Source of the DNA: Pseudomonadota bacterium
Lineage (GTDB): Bacteria > Myxococcota > Myxococcia > Myxococcales > Myxococcaceae
Length of the DNA: 19,413 nucleotides
Reading direction: 5' to 3'
Assembly (NCBI GenBank): GCA_023424585.1
Contig: JAFADT010000666.1
Span: 1-19,413, forward strand
Positions within the stretch are counted from its first letter, which is position 1, and every line of letters starts with the position of its first letter. Below, piece by piece: positions 6,470 to 13,871 of the stretch. The translations under genes were made by a program, and so were the position numbers. The notes under the pieces are model-generated. The model was not told where the DNA came from and made no database searches. It worked only from the letters and a program-made list of their open reading frames with translations.

Positions 6470-8047
6470 ATGCCTCCCCTGCCCTCCCGTGCCACCCGGG
6501 TGTTCGTCCTCGCGCTGGCGCTGGTGCTGGGCGCTGGGTGCCGCGACCCGGCGCCCCCCGCGGGCATCACGGTGTTGTTGGAGGCCCCGCCGGACAGTCT
6601 GGATGACCGCTTCGCCCTCACGGCCCATGGACAGCGGCTGGCGCAGCTCGTCAGCCCGGGGCTCATCACCTTCGATGACGCGAGCCGGCCGGTGCCCCAG
6701 CTGGCGGAGTCCTTCCGTGAGGTCTCGGCGACGGTGGTGGAGTTCGTCCTCCGCCCGGACCTGACCTTCCACGACGGGAGCGCCCTCACCGCCGAGGACG
6801 TGAAGGCCACCTTCGACGCCCTGCGCGATCCGAAGCTGGGCAGCCCCAAGCGCGAGCGCTACGAGCCGCTGGAGCGGGTGGAGGTGGTGGATGCCCGCAC
6901 GGTGCGCTTCCATCTGAAGCGGCCGTACGCGCCGCTGCTCGCGGAGCTGTCCGCGGCCATCCTGCCCGAGGAGCGCGCGGGGCCCGGAGACATCGAGGCG
7001 CAAGGCGCGCACCCGGTGGGCGCGGGCCCGTTCCGGTTCGAGTCGTGGCCGGACGAGGAGCACCTGACGCTGGTCCCCTTCGAGGGCTGGTACGCGGGGA
7101 GGCCCGCCGTGTCGCGGCTGACGTTCCGGGTGGTGCGGGACGAGACGACGCGGGTGCTGGAGCTGCTCAAGGGCCGCGCGGACCTGGTGGTGAACGGCGT
7201 GTCCCCGGCGGTGCTGCCCGCGCTGCGCGAGGCGCCCCACCTGCGCGTGGTGACGAAGCCGGGCACGGGCTTCACGTACCTGGGGCTCAACCTGCGCGAG
7301 GGGCCGCTCGCGGACGCGCGCGTGCGCCAGGCGCTGTGCCACCTCATCGACGTGCGCCCGCTGGTGGAGCACAAGCTGCACGGCCTGGCGGAGCCCGCGT
7401 CCAGCATGCTGCCTCGCGAGCACTGGGCCTTCACGCCCACGCCGGGGTGCGGCTACGCGCCGGAGGCGGCGGCCCGGCTTCTGGACGCGGCGGGGTATCC
7501 GGACCCGGACGGGCCCGGGGGACGGCCGCGGCTGTCCTTCACCTTCAAGACGAGCACGGACCGCTTCCGTCGCGCGGTGGCGCTGGTGCTCAAGGAGCAG
7601 CTGGCGCAGGGCGGCATCGCGGTGGAGGTGCGGGCGCTGGAGTTCGGCACGTTCTTCGAGGACGTGCGCCGGGGGCGCTTCGAGCTGTTCACGTTGAAGT
7701 GGGCCGCGGTGATGGAGCCGGACCTGCTGCGGGGCGCGTTCCATTCCGCGAACGTCCCGGGGCCGGAGAACCACTGGGGTGGGTTCAACCGGGGCGCGCT
7801 GAAGGCTCCAACGCTGGACCGGGTGCTGGACGCGGCGACGCAGGCGACGCGGGAGGAGCGGAGGACGCTGTACGCGGAGGCGCAGCAGGAGCTGGACGCG
7901 GTGCTGCCCGTCATCCCGCTGTGGCATGAGGCCAGCATCGCGGTGGTGTCCTCGCGGCTCGCGGACTTCGAGCCCAGCGCGCACGGCCTGCTGCTGCCCC
8001 TGGCGAAGGCGCGGGAAGTGACGCCCGGGCGCGGAGACACACCGTGA
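6470..8047 (+). CDS. Peptide-type ABC transporter substrate-binding lipoprotein (SBP_bac_5 family)
   Basis: An extracytoplasmic solute-binding protein of the OppA/DppA/NikA class. The lipoprotein signal RVFVLALALVLGAGC ends in a lipobox with the acylated Cys at residue 24 of this start. Family landmarks include LTFHDGSALTAEDVKATFDAL, VGAGPFRFESW, LGLNLREGPLADARVRQAL and the C-terminal VLPVIPLWHEA. The start is uncertain: the frame has an ATG at 6431, a GTG at 6458 and an ATG at 6470, none with a good RBS. I prefer 6470 because it gives a normal 23-residue lipoprotein signal, whereas the 6431 form puts three Asp residues in front of it. The gene overlaps the first permease gene by four bases (GTGA), so the two are translationally coupled. 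The ligand (di-/oligopeptide, murein peptide, nickel, etc.) cannot be read from sequence. Confidence 0.92.
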   Translation: MPPLPSRATRVFVLALALVLGAGCRDPAPPAGITVLLEAPPDSLDDRFALTAHGQRLAQLVSPGLITFDDASRPVPQLAESFREVSATVVEFVLRPDLTFHDGSALTAEDVKATFDALRDPKLGSPKRERYEPLERVEVVDARTVRFHLKRPYAPLLAELSAAILPEERAGPGDIEAQGAHPVGAGPFRFESWPDEEHLTLVPFEGWYAGRPAVSRLTFRVVRDETTRVLELLKGRADLVVNGVSPAVLPALREAPHLRVVTKPGTGFTYLGLNLREGPLADARVRQALCHLIDVRPLVEHKLHGLAEPASSMLPREHWAFTPTPGCGYAPEAAARLLDAAGYPDPDGPGGRPRLSFTFKTSTDRFRRAVALVLKEQLAQGGIAVEVRALEFGTFFEDVRRGRFELFTLKWAAVMEPDLLRGAFHSANVPGPENHWGGFNRGALKAPTLDRVLDAATQATREERRTLYAEAQQELDAVLPVIPLWHEASIAVVSSRLADFEPSAHGLLLPLAKAREVTPGRGDTP

Positions 8048-8958
8048 CCCGGAGGCTCGTGTCCGCGGGCATCGCGATGGTGGGCGCGCTGCTGCTCGTG
8101 TCGCTGTTCCTGCACCTCGTGCCCGGCGACCCGGTGGACGTGATGCTGGGCGAGCAGGCGACGCAGGTGGACCGCGCGGCGCTGCGGCAGGCCGTGGGGC
8201 TGGACCTGCCGTGGTACGCGCAGCTCTGGACGTTCGCCCGAGACCTGGCCACTGGCGAGCTGCGCACGTCGCTGCCTCCGTTCCAGCGCAAGGTGCTGCC
8301 GGCCCTGGGCGCGGCGCTGCCTTACACGCTGCTGCTCACGGTGGCGGCCATGGCGGTGTCCCTGGTGCTGGCGCTGCCCCTGGGCGTGATGGCGGCGGCG
8401 CGGCGGGGGACGCCCGTGGACGCGGCGGCGATGGGCGTGTCCGTGGCGGGTGTCGCCCTGCCCCGCTTCTGGTTGGGGCCGGTGCTGATCATCCTGTTCG
8501 CGCTGAAGCTGGACTGGCTGCCGGTGTCGGGCGCGGAGTCGTGGCGGCACCTGGTGCTGCCCGCGTTCACGCTGGGCACCGCGCTGGCCGCGTTCCTCGC
8601 GCGGATGACGCGCGCGACGATGCTGGAGGCCCTGCGCGAGGACTACGTCACGGTGGCCCGGGCCAAGGGCCTGTCGCCCCGCGCGGTCCTGTGGAAGCAC
8701 GCGTTCCGCAACGCGCTCCTGCCGCTGGTGACCGTGCTGGGCCTGGAGTTCGGCGCGCTGCTGGGCGGCGCCATCGTGACGGAGAAGGTGTTCGCGTGGC
8801 CGGGCATGGGCACGCTGCTGCTCACCGCCATCGAGAAGCGCGACTACAACACCGTGCGCGCCACGGTGCTCCTCTTCACGTTCTGCTACGTGCTGGTCAA
8901 CACGCTCACCGACCTCGCCTATGCGTGGGTGGACCCACGTGTGCGGAGGCGCTCATGA
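8044..8958 (+). CDS. ABC transporter permease, DppB/OppB family
   Basis: A 304-residue inner-membrane permease, first of the pair. The N-terminal membrane helix is followed by LVPGDPVDVMLGEQA, the usual DppB-type start. About six hydrophobic helices are visible. The cytoplasmic EAA loop that contacts the ATPase is clear: EDYVTVARAKGLSPRAVLWKH around residues 199-220, then FRNALLPLVTVLG. The GTG start at 8044 has GGAG seven bases upstream and overlaps the stop of the binding protein; its own stop overlaps the next ATG (ATGA). It forms a heterodimeric channel with the downstream permease. No ATPase gene follows, so a shared or distant ATPase pair must energise it. Confidence 0.95.
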   Translation: MTRRLVSAGIAMVGALLLVSLFLHLVPGDPVDVMLGEQATQVDRAALRQAVGLDLPWYAQLWTFARDLATGELRTSLPPFQRKVLPALGAALPYTLLLTVAAMAVSLVLALPLGVMAAARRGTPVDAAAMGVSVAGVALPRFWLGPVLIILFALKLDWLPVSGAESWRHLVLPAFTLGTALAAFLARMTRATMLEALREDYVTVARAKGLSPRAVLWKHAFRNALLPLVTVLGLEFGALLGGAIVTEKVFAWPGMGTLLLTAIEKRDYNTVRATVLLFTFCYVLVNTLTDLAYAWVDPRVRRRS

Positions 8959-9788
8959 GCGCGGCCCATCGCCTCCGGCTGCGCTCGTGGGGCGCCCGGT
9001 TCGGGTGGGCCGTGGCGTGCGTCTGGGTGTTCACCGCGCTGTTCGCGCCGTGGCTCAGCCCTCATGCGCCGGACGCCATCGACCTCACGCGCGAGCTGTC
9101 GCCCCCTACGTCCGGCCACCTGCTGGGCACGGGGGAGAACGGCATCGACGTGCTCACGCACGTGCTGTACGGCGCGCGCGTGTCGCTGGAGGTGTCCTTC
9201 TTCGCGGTGGTGCTCTCCGCCGCGGTGGGCATCACGCTGGGCGGCATCGCGGGCTATGCGGGCGGGCTCGTGGACGAAGCGCTGATGCGGTTGGTGGACG
9301 TGCTGCTCGCGTTCCCCGGCATCCTGCTGGCGCTGTTCATCACGGCGGTGCTGGGCCCCAGCCTCGCCAACGTGGTGTTCGCGCTCTCGTTCACCGGGTG
9401 GACGGGCTACGCGCGGCTGACGCGCGGACAGGTGCTCACCTTGCGCGAGCGTGACTACGTGCAGGCGGCGCGGGCCCTGGGCAGCGGCCCGGGCCGCATC
9501 CTCGTGCGGCATCTGCTGCCCAACGCGGCCGGGCCGCTGCTCGTGCAGGCGACGTTCGCGCTGCCGGGCGCCATCGTCGCGGAGGCGTCCCTGAGCTTCC
9601 TGGGGCTGGGGGTCCCGCCGGGCACGCCGTCGTGGGGCGCGCTGGTGGACCAGGGGACGCAGTACCTGCTGGTGGCACCGCACGTGGCCCTCTTTCCAGG
9701 CATCGCGCTGGCGCTCACCGTGCTGGGCTTCAACCTGCTGGGCGATGCGCTGCGCGACGCGATGGATCCGCGCCACGAGGGGCGGTGA
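8955..9788 (+). CDS. ABC transporter permease, DppC/OppC family
   Basis: A 277-residue second permease. It has an N-terminal helix (AVACVWVFTALFAPWLSPHAP), the periplasmic segment HLLGTGENGIDVLTHVLYGAR typical of DppC, a membrane core, and the EAA loop ERDYVQAARALGSGPGRILV followed by HLLPNAAGPLLV. The tail GFNLLGDALRDAMDPR is the standard DppC C-terminus. The ATG at 8955 overlaps the previous stop by four bases and has GGAG six bases upstream, fixing the start despite an open frame further upstream. After the stop comes a small CCAGG/CCTGG hairpin (9799-9812), and 53 bases later dtd begins. Confidence 0.95.
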   Translation: MSAAHRLRLRSWGARFGWAVACVWVFTALFAPWLSPHAPDAIDLTRELSPPTSGHLLGTGENGIDVLTHVLYGARVSLEVSFFAVVLSAAVGITLGGIAGYAGGLVDEALMRLVDVLLAFPGILLALFITAVLGPSLANVVFALSFTGWTGYARLTRGQVLTLRERDYVQAARALGSGPGRILVRHLLPNAAGPLLVQATFALPGAIVAEASLSFLGLGVPPGTPSWGALVDQGTQYLLVAPHVALFPGIALALTVLGFNLLGDALRDAMDPRHEGR

Positions 9789-9841
9789 CTTGAAGGCCCC
9801 AGGCGTCCCTGGCAGGAAGCAGGGGCGGAGGTGACGAAGAC

Positions 9842-10303
9842 ATGAAGGCCGTGGTGCAGCGGGTGCTGGAAGCGTCGGTGACGGTGGACGGGAAGCGCGT
9901 GAGCGAGATGGGCCCGGGCCTGCTCGTGCTCCTGGGCGTGGGCAAGGGCGACACCGACGCGGACCTCACGTGGATGGTGGACAAGCTGGCCACGCTGCGC
10001 ATCTTCGAGGACGCCGACGGCAAGATGAACCTGTCGCTGGAGGACACGTCCAAGCACCTCATCGTCGTGAGCCAGTTCACGCTCTATGGCGACGCGCGCA
10101 AGGGCCGCCGGCCCAGCTTCATCGACGCGATGGAGCCGGTCGGCGCCAGGGCCCTCTACGAGCGAGCCTGCGAGGCGCTGCGCCAGCGCGGCCTCACCGT
10201 GGGCACCGGCGTCTTCGCCGCGGACATGAAGGTCGCGCTCGTGAACGACGGGCCCGTCACCATCCTCCTGGAGAGCCCACCGAAGGCCGCGCCTCCGGCC
10301 TGA
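9842..10303 (+). CDS. dtd: D-aminoacyl-tRNA deacylase
   Basis: DTD hydrolyses D-amino acids (and glycine mischarged on tRNA-Ala) from tRNA, keeping D-residues out of proteins. The 153-residue length is usual for the family. Both active-site signatures are present: SQFTLYGD at residues 77-84 and NDGPVT at 135-140 (the Gly-cisPro motif that gives chiral selectivity). The start at 9842 has a strong RBS, GGAGGTGA, seven bases upstream, so it may be translated independently of the transporter genes even if co-transcribed. Its stop TGA abuts the stop of the convergent hydrolase gene. Confidence 0.97.
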   Translation: MKAVVQRVLEASVTVDGKRVSEMGPGLLVLLGVGKGDTDADLTWMVDKLATLRIFEDADGKMNLSLEDTSKHLIVVSQFTLYGDARKGRRPSFIDAMEPVGARALYERACEALRQRGLTVGTGVFAADMKVALVNDGPVTILLESPPKAAPPA

Positions 10304-11413
10304 TCAGCGCACGTCCAGCGCGCGGAGGAAGAACGCCACGCCCTCCGCGTTCGTCCGTGCGTGCGAGGCCGGGCGCGTTCCCGCCACCGGGTCACGGCAC
10401 AGCAGCGCGATGACGTCGAAGCCTTTCGGGTAGCACTCGGGCAGGAAGGTGAAGTGGCCGGCGTCGTCCAGGACCACCGTCGTCGTGGTCGCGGGCGGCA
10501 GCAGCCCTGCCAGGTGCATGCCGTGGGCTTCATGCGGCATCAGCTCGTCGCCCTTCGCGAGCACCAGCTCCACGGGCCTCTGGATGTCGGCGGTGTCTCT
10601 CGCTTCGAAGGAAGCCGCCATGCCCGGCGCCATCGCGAACGCGGCCTTCACTCGCGGGTCCAGGTACGACGCTCGCGCGAGCTTCATGTCGATGCGGCTG
10701 TAGTCCACGTCGCGCAGCGCCTCGCACCCTACCTCCTCGCGAGTGCCCGGCGTCTTGCAGCGCTTCTCGATCCACTCCAGGTTCAGGTTCAACCCCACCA
10801 GCGCCAGCGCCGTGTATCCCCCCATGGAGTGCCCCGACGCGCCGATGCGCTCCGGGTCCACTCGCGGGCCCCACTTCGGATCCCTCAACAGGTGGTCCAG
10901 GATGACCGTGAAGTCCCGCGGACGCTCGTAGGCGCGCGCGAAGCCCTCCGGGCTCGTGTCTCCGTAGGTGTTGCCCGGGTGGTTCACCCCCACGACGACG
11001 AAGCCGTGCGCCGCCAGGTTCGAGCCGAACCACGACAGGTCCATCACCGAGCCACCACTGCCGTGTGACAGCAGCACCACCGGCCAGCGCTCTCGTGCGT
11101 CCGACAGCGGTGCGTCCTTCGCGCCGTAGAAGGGCTTGAACAGGTCCGACGGCGCGCGGTCGTCCATCGGCGTGCCGGGGGCCACCGGGTACCAGACCAC
11201 CGGCCTCAGCGTGCGGTGACGGACCGCGTCCTCATAGATCAGCGACTGCGTCACCCCCACCGCGTAGGCCGCGTCCGCCCCAGGGAGGGACGTGGGGTCC
11301 GTGCGCGGAGCCTCCGCCTTCTTCGAGGAGGAGCAGCCGCCCGTCAGCAACGCGGCGGCGACGAGGAGCAGGGCCCCCACCGGAGACAAGAAGTGGCGCA
11401 TGGCCCGGAGCAT
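10304..11413 (-). CDS. Secreted alpha/beta-hydrolase lipoprotein (PAF-acetylhydrolase / dienelactone hydrolase-like)
   Basis: A 369-residue serine hydrolase exported as a lipoprotein: the hydrophobic signal ends in LLTGGC with the acylated Cys at residue 27, followed by a Ser/Lys-rich spacer. The fold is shown by LLSHGSGG (residues 115-121, oxyanion hole), GHSMG (194-198, nucleophile S196), a likely acid near D289 (LAKGDELMP) and the catalytic H320 (DDAGHFTFLPE). The layout VVWYPVAPG...LLSHGSGG...NHPGNTYGD resembles the platelet-activating factor acetylhydrolase/predicted dienelactone hydrolase group (COG4188-like). The substrate is unknown; esters in the periplasm or outside the cell are plausible. 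The start could be 11413 or the ATG at 11401; neither has a clear RBS. It lies 60 bases after the 281-residue gene on the same strand. Confidence 0.85.
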   Translation of the reverse strand: MLRAMRHFLSPVGALLLVAAALLTGGCSSSKKAEAPRTDPTSLPGADAAYAVGVTQSLIYEDAVRHRTLRPVVWYPVAPGTPMDDRAPSDLFKPFYGAKDAPLSDARERWPVVLLSHGSGGSVMDLSWFGSNLAAHGFVVVGVNHPGNTYGDTSPEGFARAYERPRDFTVILDHLLRDPKWGPRVDPERIGASGHSMGGYTALALVGLNLNLEWIEKRCKTPGTREEVGCEALRDVDYSRIDMKLARASYLDPRVKAAFAMAPGMAASFEARDTADIQRPVELVLAKGDELMPHEAHGMHLAGLLPPATTTTVVLDDAGHFTFLPECYPKGFDVIALLCRDPVAGTRPASHARTNAEGVAFFLRALDVR

Positions 11414-11473
11414 GGCCGGGAACAGCAGGACAAGGAAACCCGGGAAGCGCCGCCCAGGCCCCGGGCCGTCAGC

Positions 11474-12319
11474 TCACAGCCGCACGGTGGTCCCGCGCGT
11501 CACCAGCGCGGCCAGGCCCTGCTTCGTCTGCGCGGCGGTGCGCAGGTGCAGCGTGAGCGCGCCCAGCTCGCGGATCCACGTGGCCGCGCCCGGGCCCAGG
11601 CCGGAGAACAGCACGGACAAGGGCGGCGGCTGGGGCAGCCTCCCCGTCCAGTAGCCCAGCACCTCGTCGCGCTCCGGCAACGTCGGCAGCTTGAGGCGCT
11701 CCTGCTCGCGCGTCAGCAGCCGCTCCAGCTTGCGCGGCAGGTTCACCTGCCAGTGCAGCACCGTCTTCGCCGGCCGCCAGGCCCAGTCCGCGAACGCGAA
11801 CCGCTCACGGACCGCGTACTCGCCCCGGCCCTGCGTGACGAAGACGCGGTCCGGCGGGAACTCCGGGAAGGGGTCCCACTGCCCGGCCAGGAGCGACGCC
11901 AGCCCCTGCTCACCCGGGGGGCGCCGGCGGAAGTTGTCCCGCACCACGCGCGCCGCCTTCATGTCCCAGTAGGGATAGGCCGGGTCCTCCACCATCAGCG
12001 CCAGGTTCAGCGCCTCGTCCCACTCGTCCGCGTAGCCGCCGGGAGCGCCGCCCACCTCCCAGCCGCCGGGCGCCTCGCGCCAGGGCTGGAACACCAGCCG
12101 GTCCACCAGGTCCATCCACCCGTCCGAGTCCACCGACCCCACGCCCCCCGGCAACGCCGACGAGGCCAGCCGCTGGCAGAGGGTGAACGCCTGCGCGTCC
12201 CCCAGGTGGTTGGCGAGCGCCTCCAGCGCGCCGCACGCATCCCCCATGGCGCGCGTGAAGAAGGGCAGCACCTGCTCGTGGAAGAAGCGATCGTTGATGG
12301 GACGCAGGACGACGTCCAT
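11474..12319 (-). CDS. Uncharacterised 281-residue protein downstream of ptsN
   Basis: I do not recognise the family. The protein is soluble (no signal peptide or membrane helix) and rich in Trp, Arg, Pro and acidic residues. Notable stretches are YADEWDEALNLALMVEDP, AYPYWDMKAARVVRDNF and FADWAWRPAKTVLHWQVNLP (residues about 180-200), with an FSGLGPGAATWIRELGALTL segment near the C-terminus. There is no obvious nucleotide-binding P-loop, which argues against the RapZ-type ATPase that often follows ptsN in proteobacteria. The ATG at 12319 is 23 bases after the ptsN stop, with GGAG 11 bases upstream, so it is probably co-transcribed with ptsN. Codon use matches its neighbours and the frame is intact, supporting a real gene. 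Confidence 0.75.
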   Translation of the reverse strand: MDVVLRPINDRFFHEQVLPFFTRAMGDACGALEALANHLGDAQAFTLCQRLASSALPGGVGSVDSDGWMDLVDRLVFQPWREAPGGWEVGGAPGGYADEWDEALNLALMVEDPAYPYWDMKAARVVRDNFRRRPPGEQGLASLLAGQWDPFPEFPPDRVFVTQGRGEYAVRERFAFADWAWRPAKTVLHWQVNLPRKLERLLTREQERLKLPTLPERDEVLGYWTGRLPQPPPLSVLFSGLGPGAATWIRELGALTLHLRTAAQTKQGLAALVTRGTTVRL

Positions 12320-12342
12320 GCGGGGCGTCTCCGGTCAGGCCC

Positions 12343-12855
12343 TCAGGGCCGCGCGTCTTCCTGGACGATGAGGGAGTGGATGTCCGCGGCCGTGGGCGCC
12401 TCCAGGATGGCCGCCCGGAAGCGCGGGTTCTTGAACAGCCGCGAGATGCGCGCCAGCGCCTTCAGGTGCACCCCCGCGCTGTTCTCCGGCGCCACCAGCG
12501 CGAAGAACAGGTGCGTGGGCTTGCCGTCGATGGACTCGAAGTCCACCCCCGCGCGCGACACGCCGAAGGCCGCCTGGAGGCTGTCCATGCCCGCCAGCTT
12601 GCCGTGCGGAATGGCCACGCCCTCGCCAATGCCCGTGCTGCCCAGCTTCTCGCGTTCCTGGAGCACCGCCACCAGCCGGTCCTCGCGCAGCGTCGGGTGC
12701 GCCCGCGCCAACGTGGCACTCAGCTCGCGCAGCACCTCCGGTTTCGTCTTGGACTGCATGTCCGCGACGACCGCCTGGGGGCTGAGGAAATCGGCGATTC
12801 TCAATGGCGCTCCCGCACTGGCGCTCCGGGCCGGCAATGATTCCTCGGCCGGCAA
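12343..12855 (-). CDS. ptsN: Nitrogen-PTS EIIA protein (PtsN)
   Basis: A fructose/mannitol-type EIIA domain, which accepts phosphate from an NPr-type HPr and regulates rather than transports. The phosphorylated histidine is in GIGEGVAIPHGKL (H84 of the 170-residue form). THLFFALVAPENSAGVHLKALARISRLF is typical of the family's second half. The start is unclear: the frame begins with TTG at 12855 (AGGAG only three bases upstream) and has another TTG at 12804 with GGGAG five bases upstream. The latter would give MRIADFLSPQAVV, the usual PtsN N-terminus and length (153 residues), so it may be the true start. It follows hpf in the same order as in gamma-proteobacteria, and the next gene starts 23 bases downstream. 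Confidence 0.93.
   Translation of the reverse strand: MPAEESLPARSASAGAPLRIADFLSPQAVVADMQSKTKPEVLRELSATLARAHPTLREDRLVAVLQEREKLGSTGIGEGVAIPHGKLAGMDSLQAAFGVSRAGVDFESIDGKPTHLFFALVAPENSAGVHLKALARISRLFKNPRFRAAILEAPTAADIHSLIVQEDARP
12829..12855 (-). repeat. Short direct repeat at the ptsN start region
   Basis: TTGCCGGCC occurs twice on the minus strand (12847-12855 and 12829-12837), each beginning with a potential TTG start codon in frame with ptsN (residues 1 and 7 of the longest form). Confidence 0.5.
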
Positions 12856-12949
12856 TTACTCCTCACTCTGGATTCGCGCAAGGGTCGCCTGGGCGGTCAC
12901 AGGCGCTTCGCTCACTGCGCGTCAGCCCGGGCGTTGCCCCATCCCGGGC

Positions 12950-12976
12950 CCGGGCCGGGGAGGCCCCCGGACCCGG
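12950..12976 (-). terminator. GC-rich hairpin between hpf and ptsN
   Basis: An 11-base-pair stem, CCGGGCCGGGG with CCCCGG-A-CCCGG (one bulged A at 12971), and an AGGC loop, starting 15 bases after the hpf stop. No T run follows on the minus strand. It may attenuate transcription into ptsN or stabilise the hpf message. Confidence 0.4.
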
Positions 12977-12991
12977 TTCCCAGCCGGCCGC

Positions 12992-13645
12992 TCAGGTGCC
13001 GGTGGCTGCCACCGGCGCGGCGGGCAGGTGCGGCTCGATGAGGCCGAACCCCCCTTCCTTGCGGCGGTACACGATGGACAGCGCCTGGGACTGCTGGTTC
13101 TGGAACACGTAGAAGTCGTTGTTCATCAAGTTCATCTGCATCACCGCGTCATCCACGGACAGCGACTGGATGGCCAGGTGCGTGGTGCGCACCAGGCGGG
13201 CGACGCCCGACTCGGCCACCGGCGCCTGGGCGGCGGGCGAGGAGGGGATGGGCGCGACCTCGGCGGGCGCGGCCTCGGCGGACTCCTCGTCGTGGACCTC
13301 GAAGATGTCGTGGCGGACCTTCACCAGGTCCTGGCGGTGGTGGACCTTCTCACGGCCGTGGTGCGACTTGAGCTTGTCCCGGTAGCGGCGCAGCTGGCGT
13401 TCGATCTTGTCCATCGCCAGGTCGATGGACGCGTACATGTCATCGCTCTTCTCACGCCCCCGGAGGATCCAGGCGCCCGAGTGGATGGTGATGTCCGCAT
13501 GGTGCAGGTGCCGCTCCATCGACAGCACCACGTGGGCCTCACCAGCCCGGTCCAGCAGTCGGTTCACCCGCTCGACCTTTTCACGGGCGTACTCCTTCAG
13601 CGAATCCGACGCTCCGAACTGACGGAAGGTGATGTTGAGCTGCAT
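12992..13645 (-). CDS. hpf: Ribosome hibernation promoting factor, long form
   Basis: HPF binds the small subunit at the decoding site and, in the long form, pairs two ribosomes into inactive 100S dimers in stationary phase or stress. The 217-residue protein has the N-terminal RaiA/HPF domain (residues 1-105, MQLNITFRQFGASDSLKEYAREKVERV and ...SIDLAMDKIERQLRRYRDKLKSHH). A 30-residue Glu/Ala/Pro linker (118-148) follows, then the dimerisation domain (about 150-206: SVDDAVMQMNLMNNDFYVFQ and RRKEGGFGLIEP). The ATG at 13645 has AGGAGG nine bases upstream, so the in-frame upstream extension to 13684 is not used. Gene order rpoN-...-hpf-ptsN is conserved in proteobacteria. No clean promoter could be named in the 226 bases upstream. 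Confidence 0.96.
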   Translation of the reverse strand: MQLNITFRQFGASDSLKEYAREKVERVNRLLDRAGEAHVVLSMERHLHHADITIHSGAWILRGREKSDDMYASIDLAMDKIERQLRRYRDKLKSHHGREKVHHRQDLVKVRHDIFEVHDEESAEAAPAEVAPIPSSPAAQAPVAESGVARLVRTTHLAIQSLSVDDAVMQMNLMNNDFYVFQNQQSQALSIVYRRKEGGFGLIEPHLPAAPVAATGT

Positions 13646-13776
13646 GCGTGGCTGCCTCCTAGGGAGAGAGGTAAGCTCCGTCACAGATCAGAAACGGAGC
13701 CCACGCCGAAAGCAACCCGGTCCCCCAGGTTGGAACTTCCCGTTCACGGCTCGCGCTCGCGCAAGCGACCGCCAGA

Positions 13777-13793
13777 GGACACGTCTTGTGTCC
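13777..13793. promoter_or_regulatory. Inverted repeat upstream of hpf, possible operator
   Basis: GGACAC-GTCTT-GTGTCC is a perfect six-base dyad with a five-base spacer, 132-148 bases upstream of the hpf start and beyond the SDR stop. Its spacing would suit a dimeric regulator, but no regulator is known for it. Confidence 0.35.
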
Positions 13794-13807
13794 GCTGCCG
13801 GGCAGGC

Positions 13808-13856
13808 GGTGGGGATTCCGACCCGGGCCTCATTTTCCGGACGGCAATCCCCCACC
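13808..13856 (-). repeat. Imperfect inverted repeat between the SDR gene and hpf
   Basis: GGTGGGGATT (13808-13817) pairs with AATCCCCCACC (13846-13856) with one extra base, around a 28-base loop. It lies just after the SDR stop on the minus strand and could be part of its 3' end structure. Confidence 0.35.
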
Positions 13857-13871
13857 CCGAGTGCGTGGCGC

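Noticed and set aside
6323..8700. Long minus-strand reading frames opposite the binding protein and permease
   Set aside because: Arg/His/Gln-rich shadows; the plus-strand genes have strong motifs and coupled overlaps.
12886..12905. Six-base stem CGCCTG/CAGGCG in the ptsN leader
   Set aside because: Short stem expected by chance at this GC content; no conserved position or T run, so it is not listed as a feature.
13757..13774. A sigma-54-like sequence upstream of hpf (minus strand TGGCGG...TTGCG)
   Set aside because: The GG-to-GC distance is one base too short, and this spacing is strict for sigma-54 promoters.
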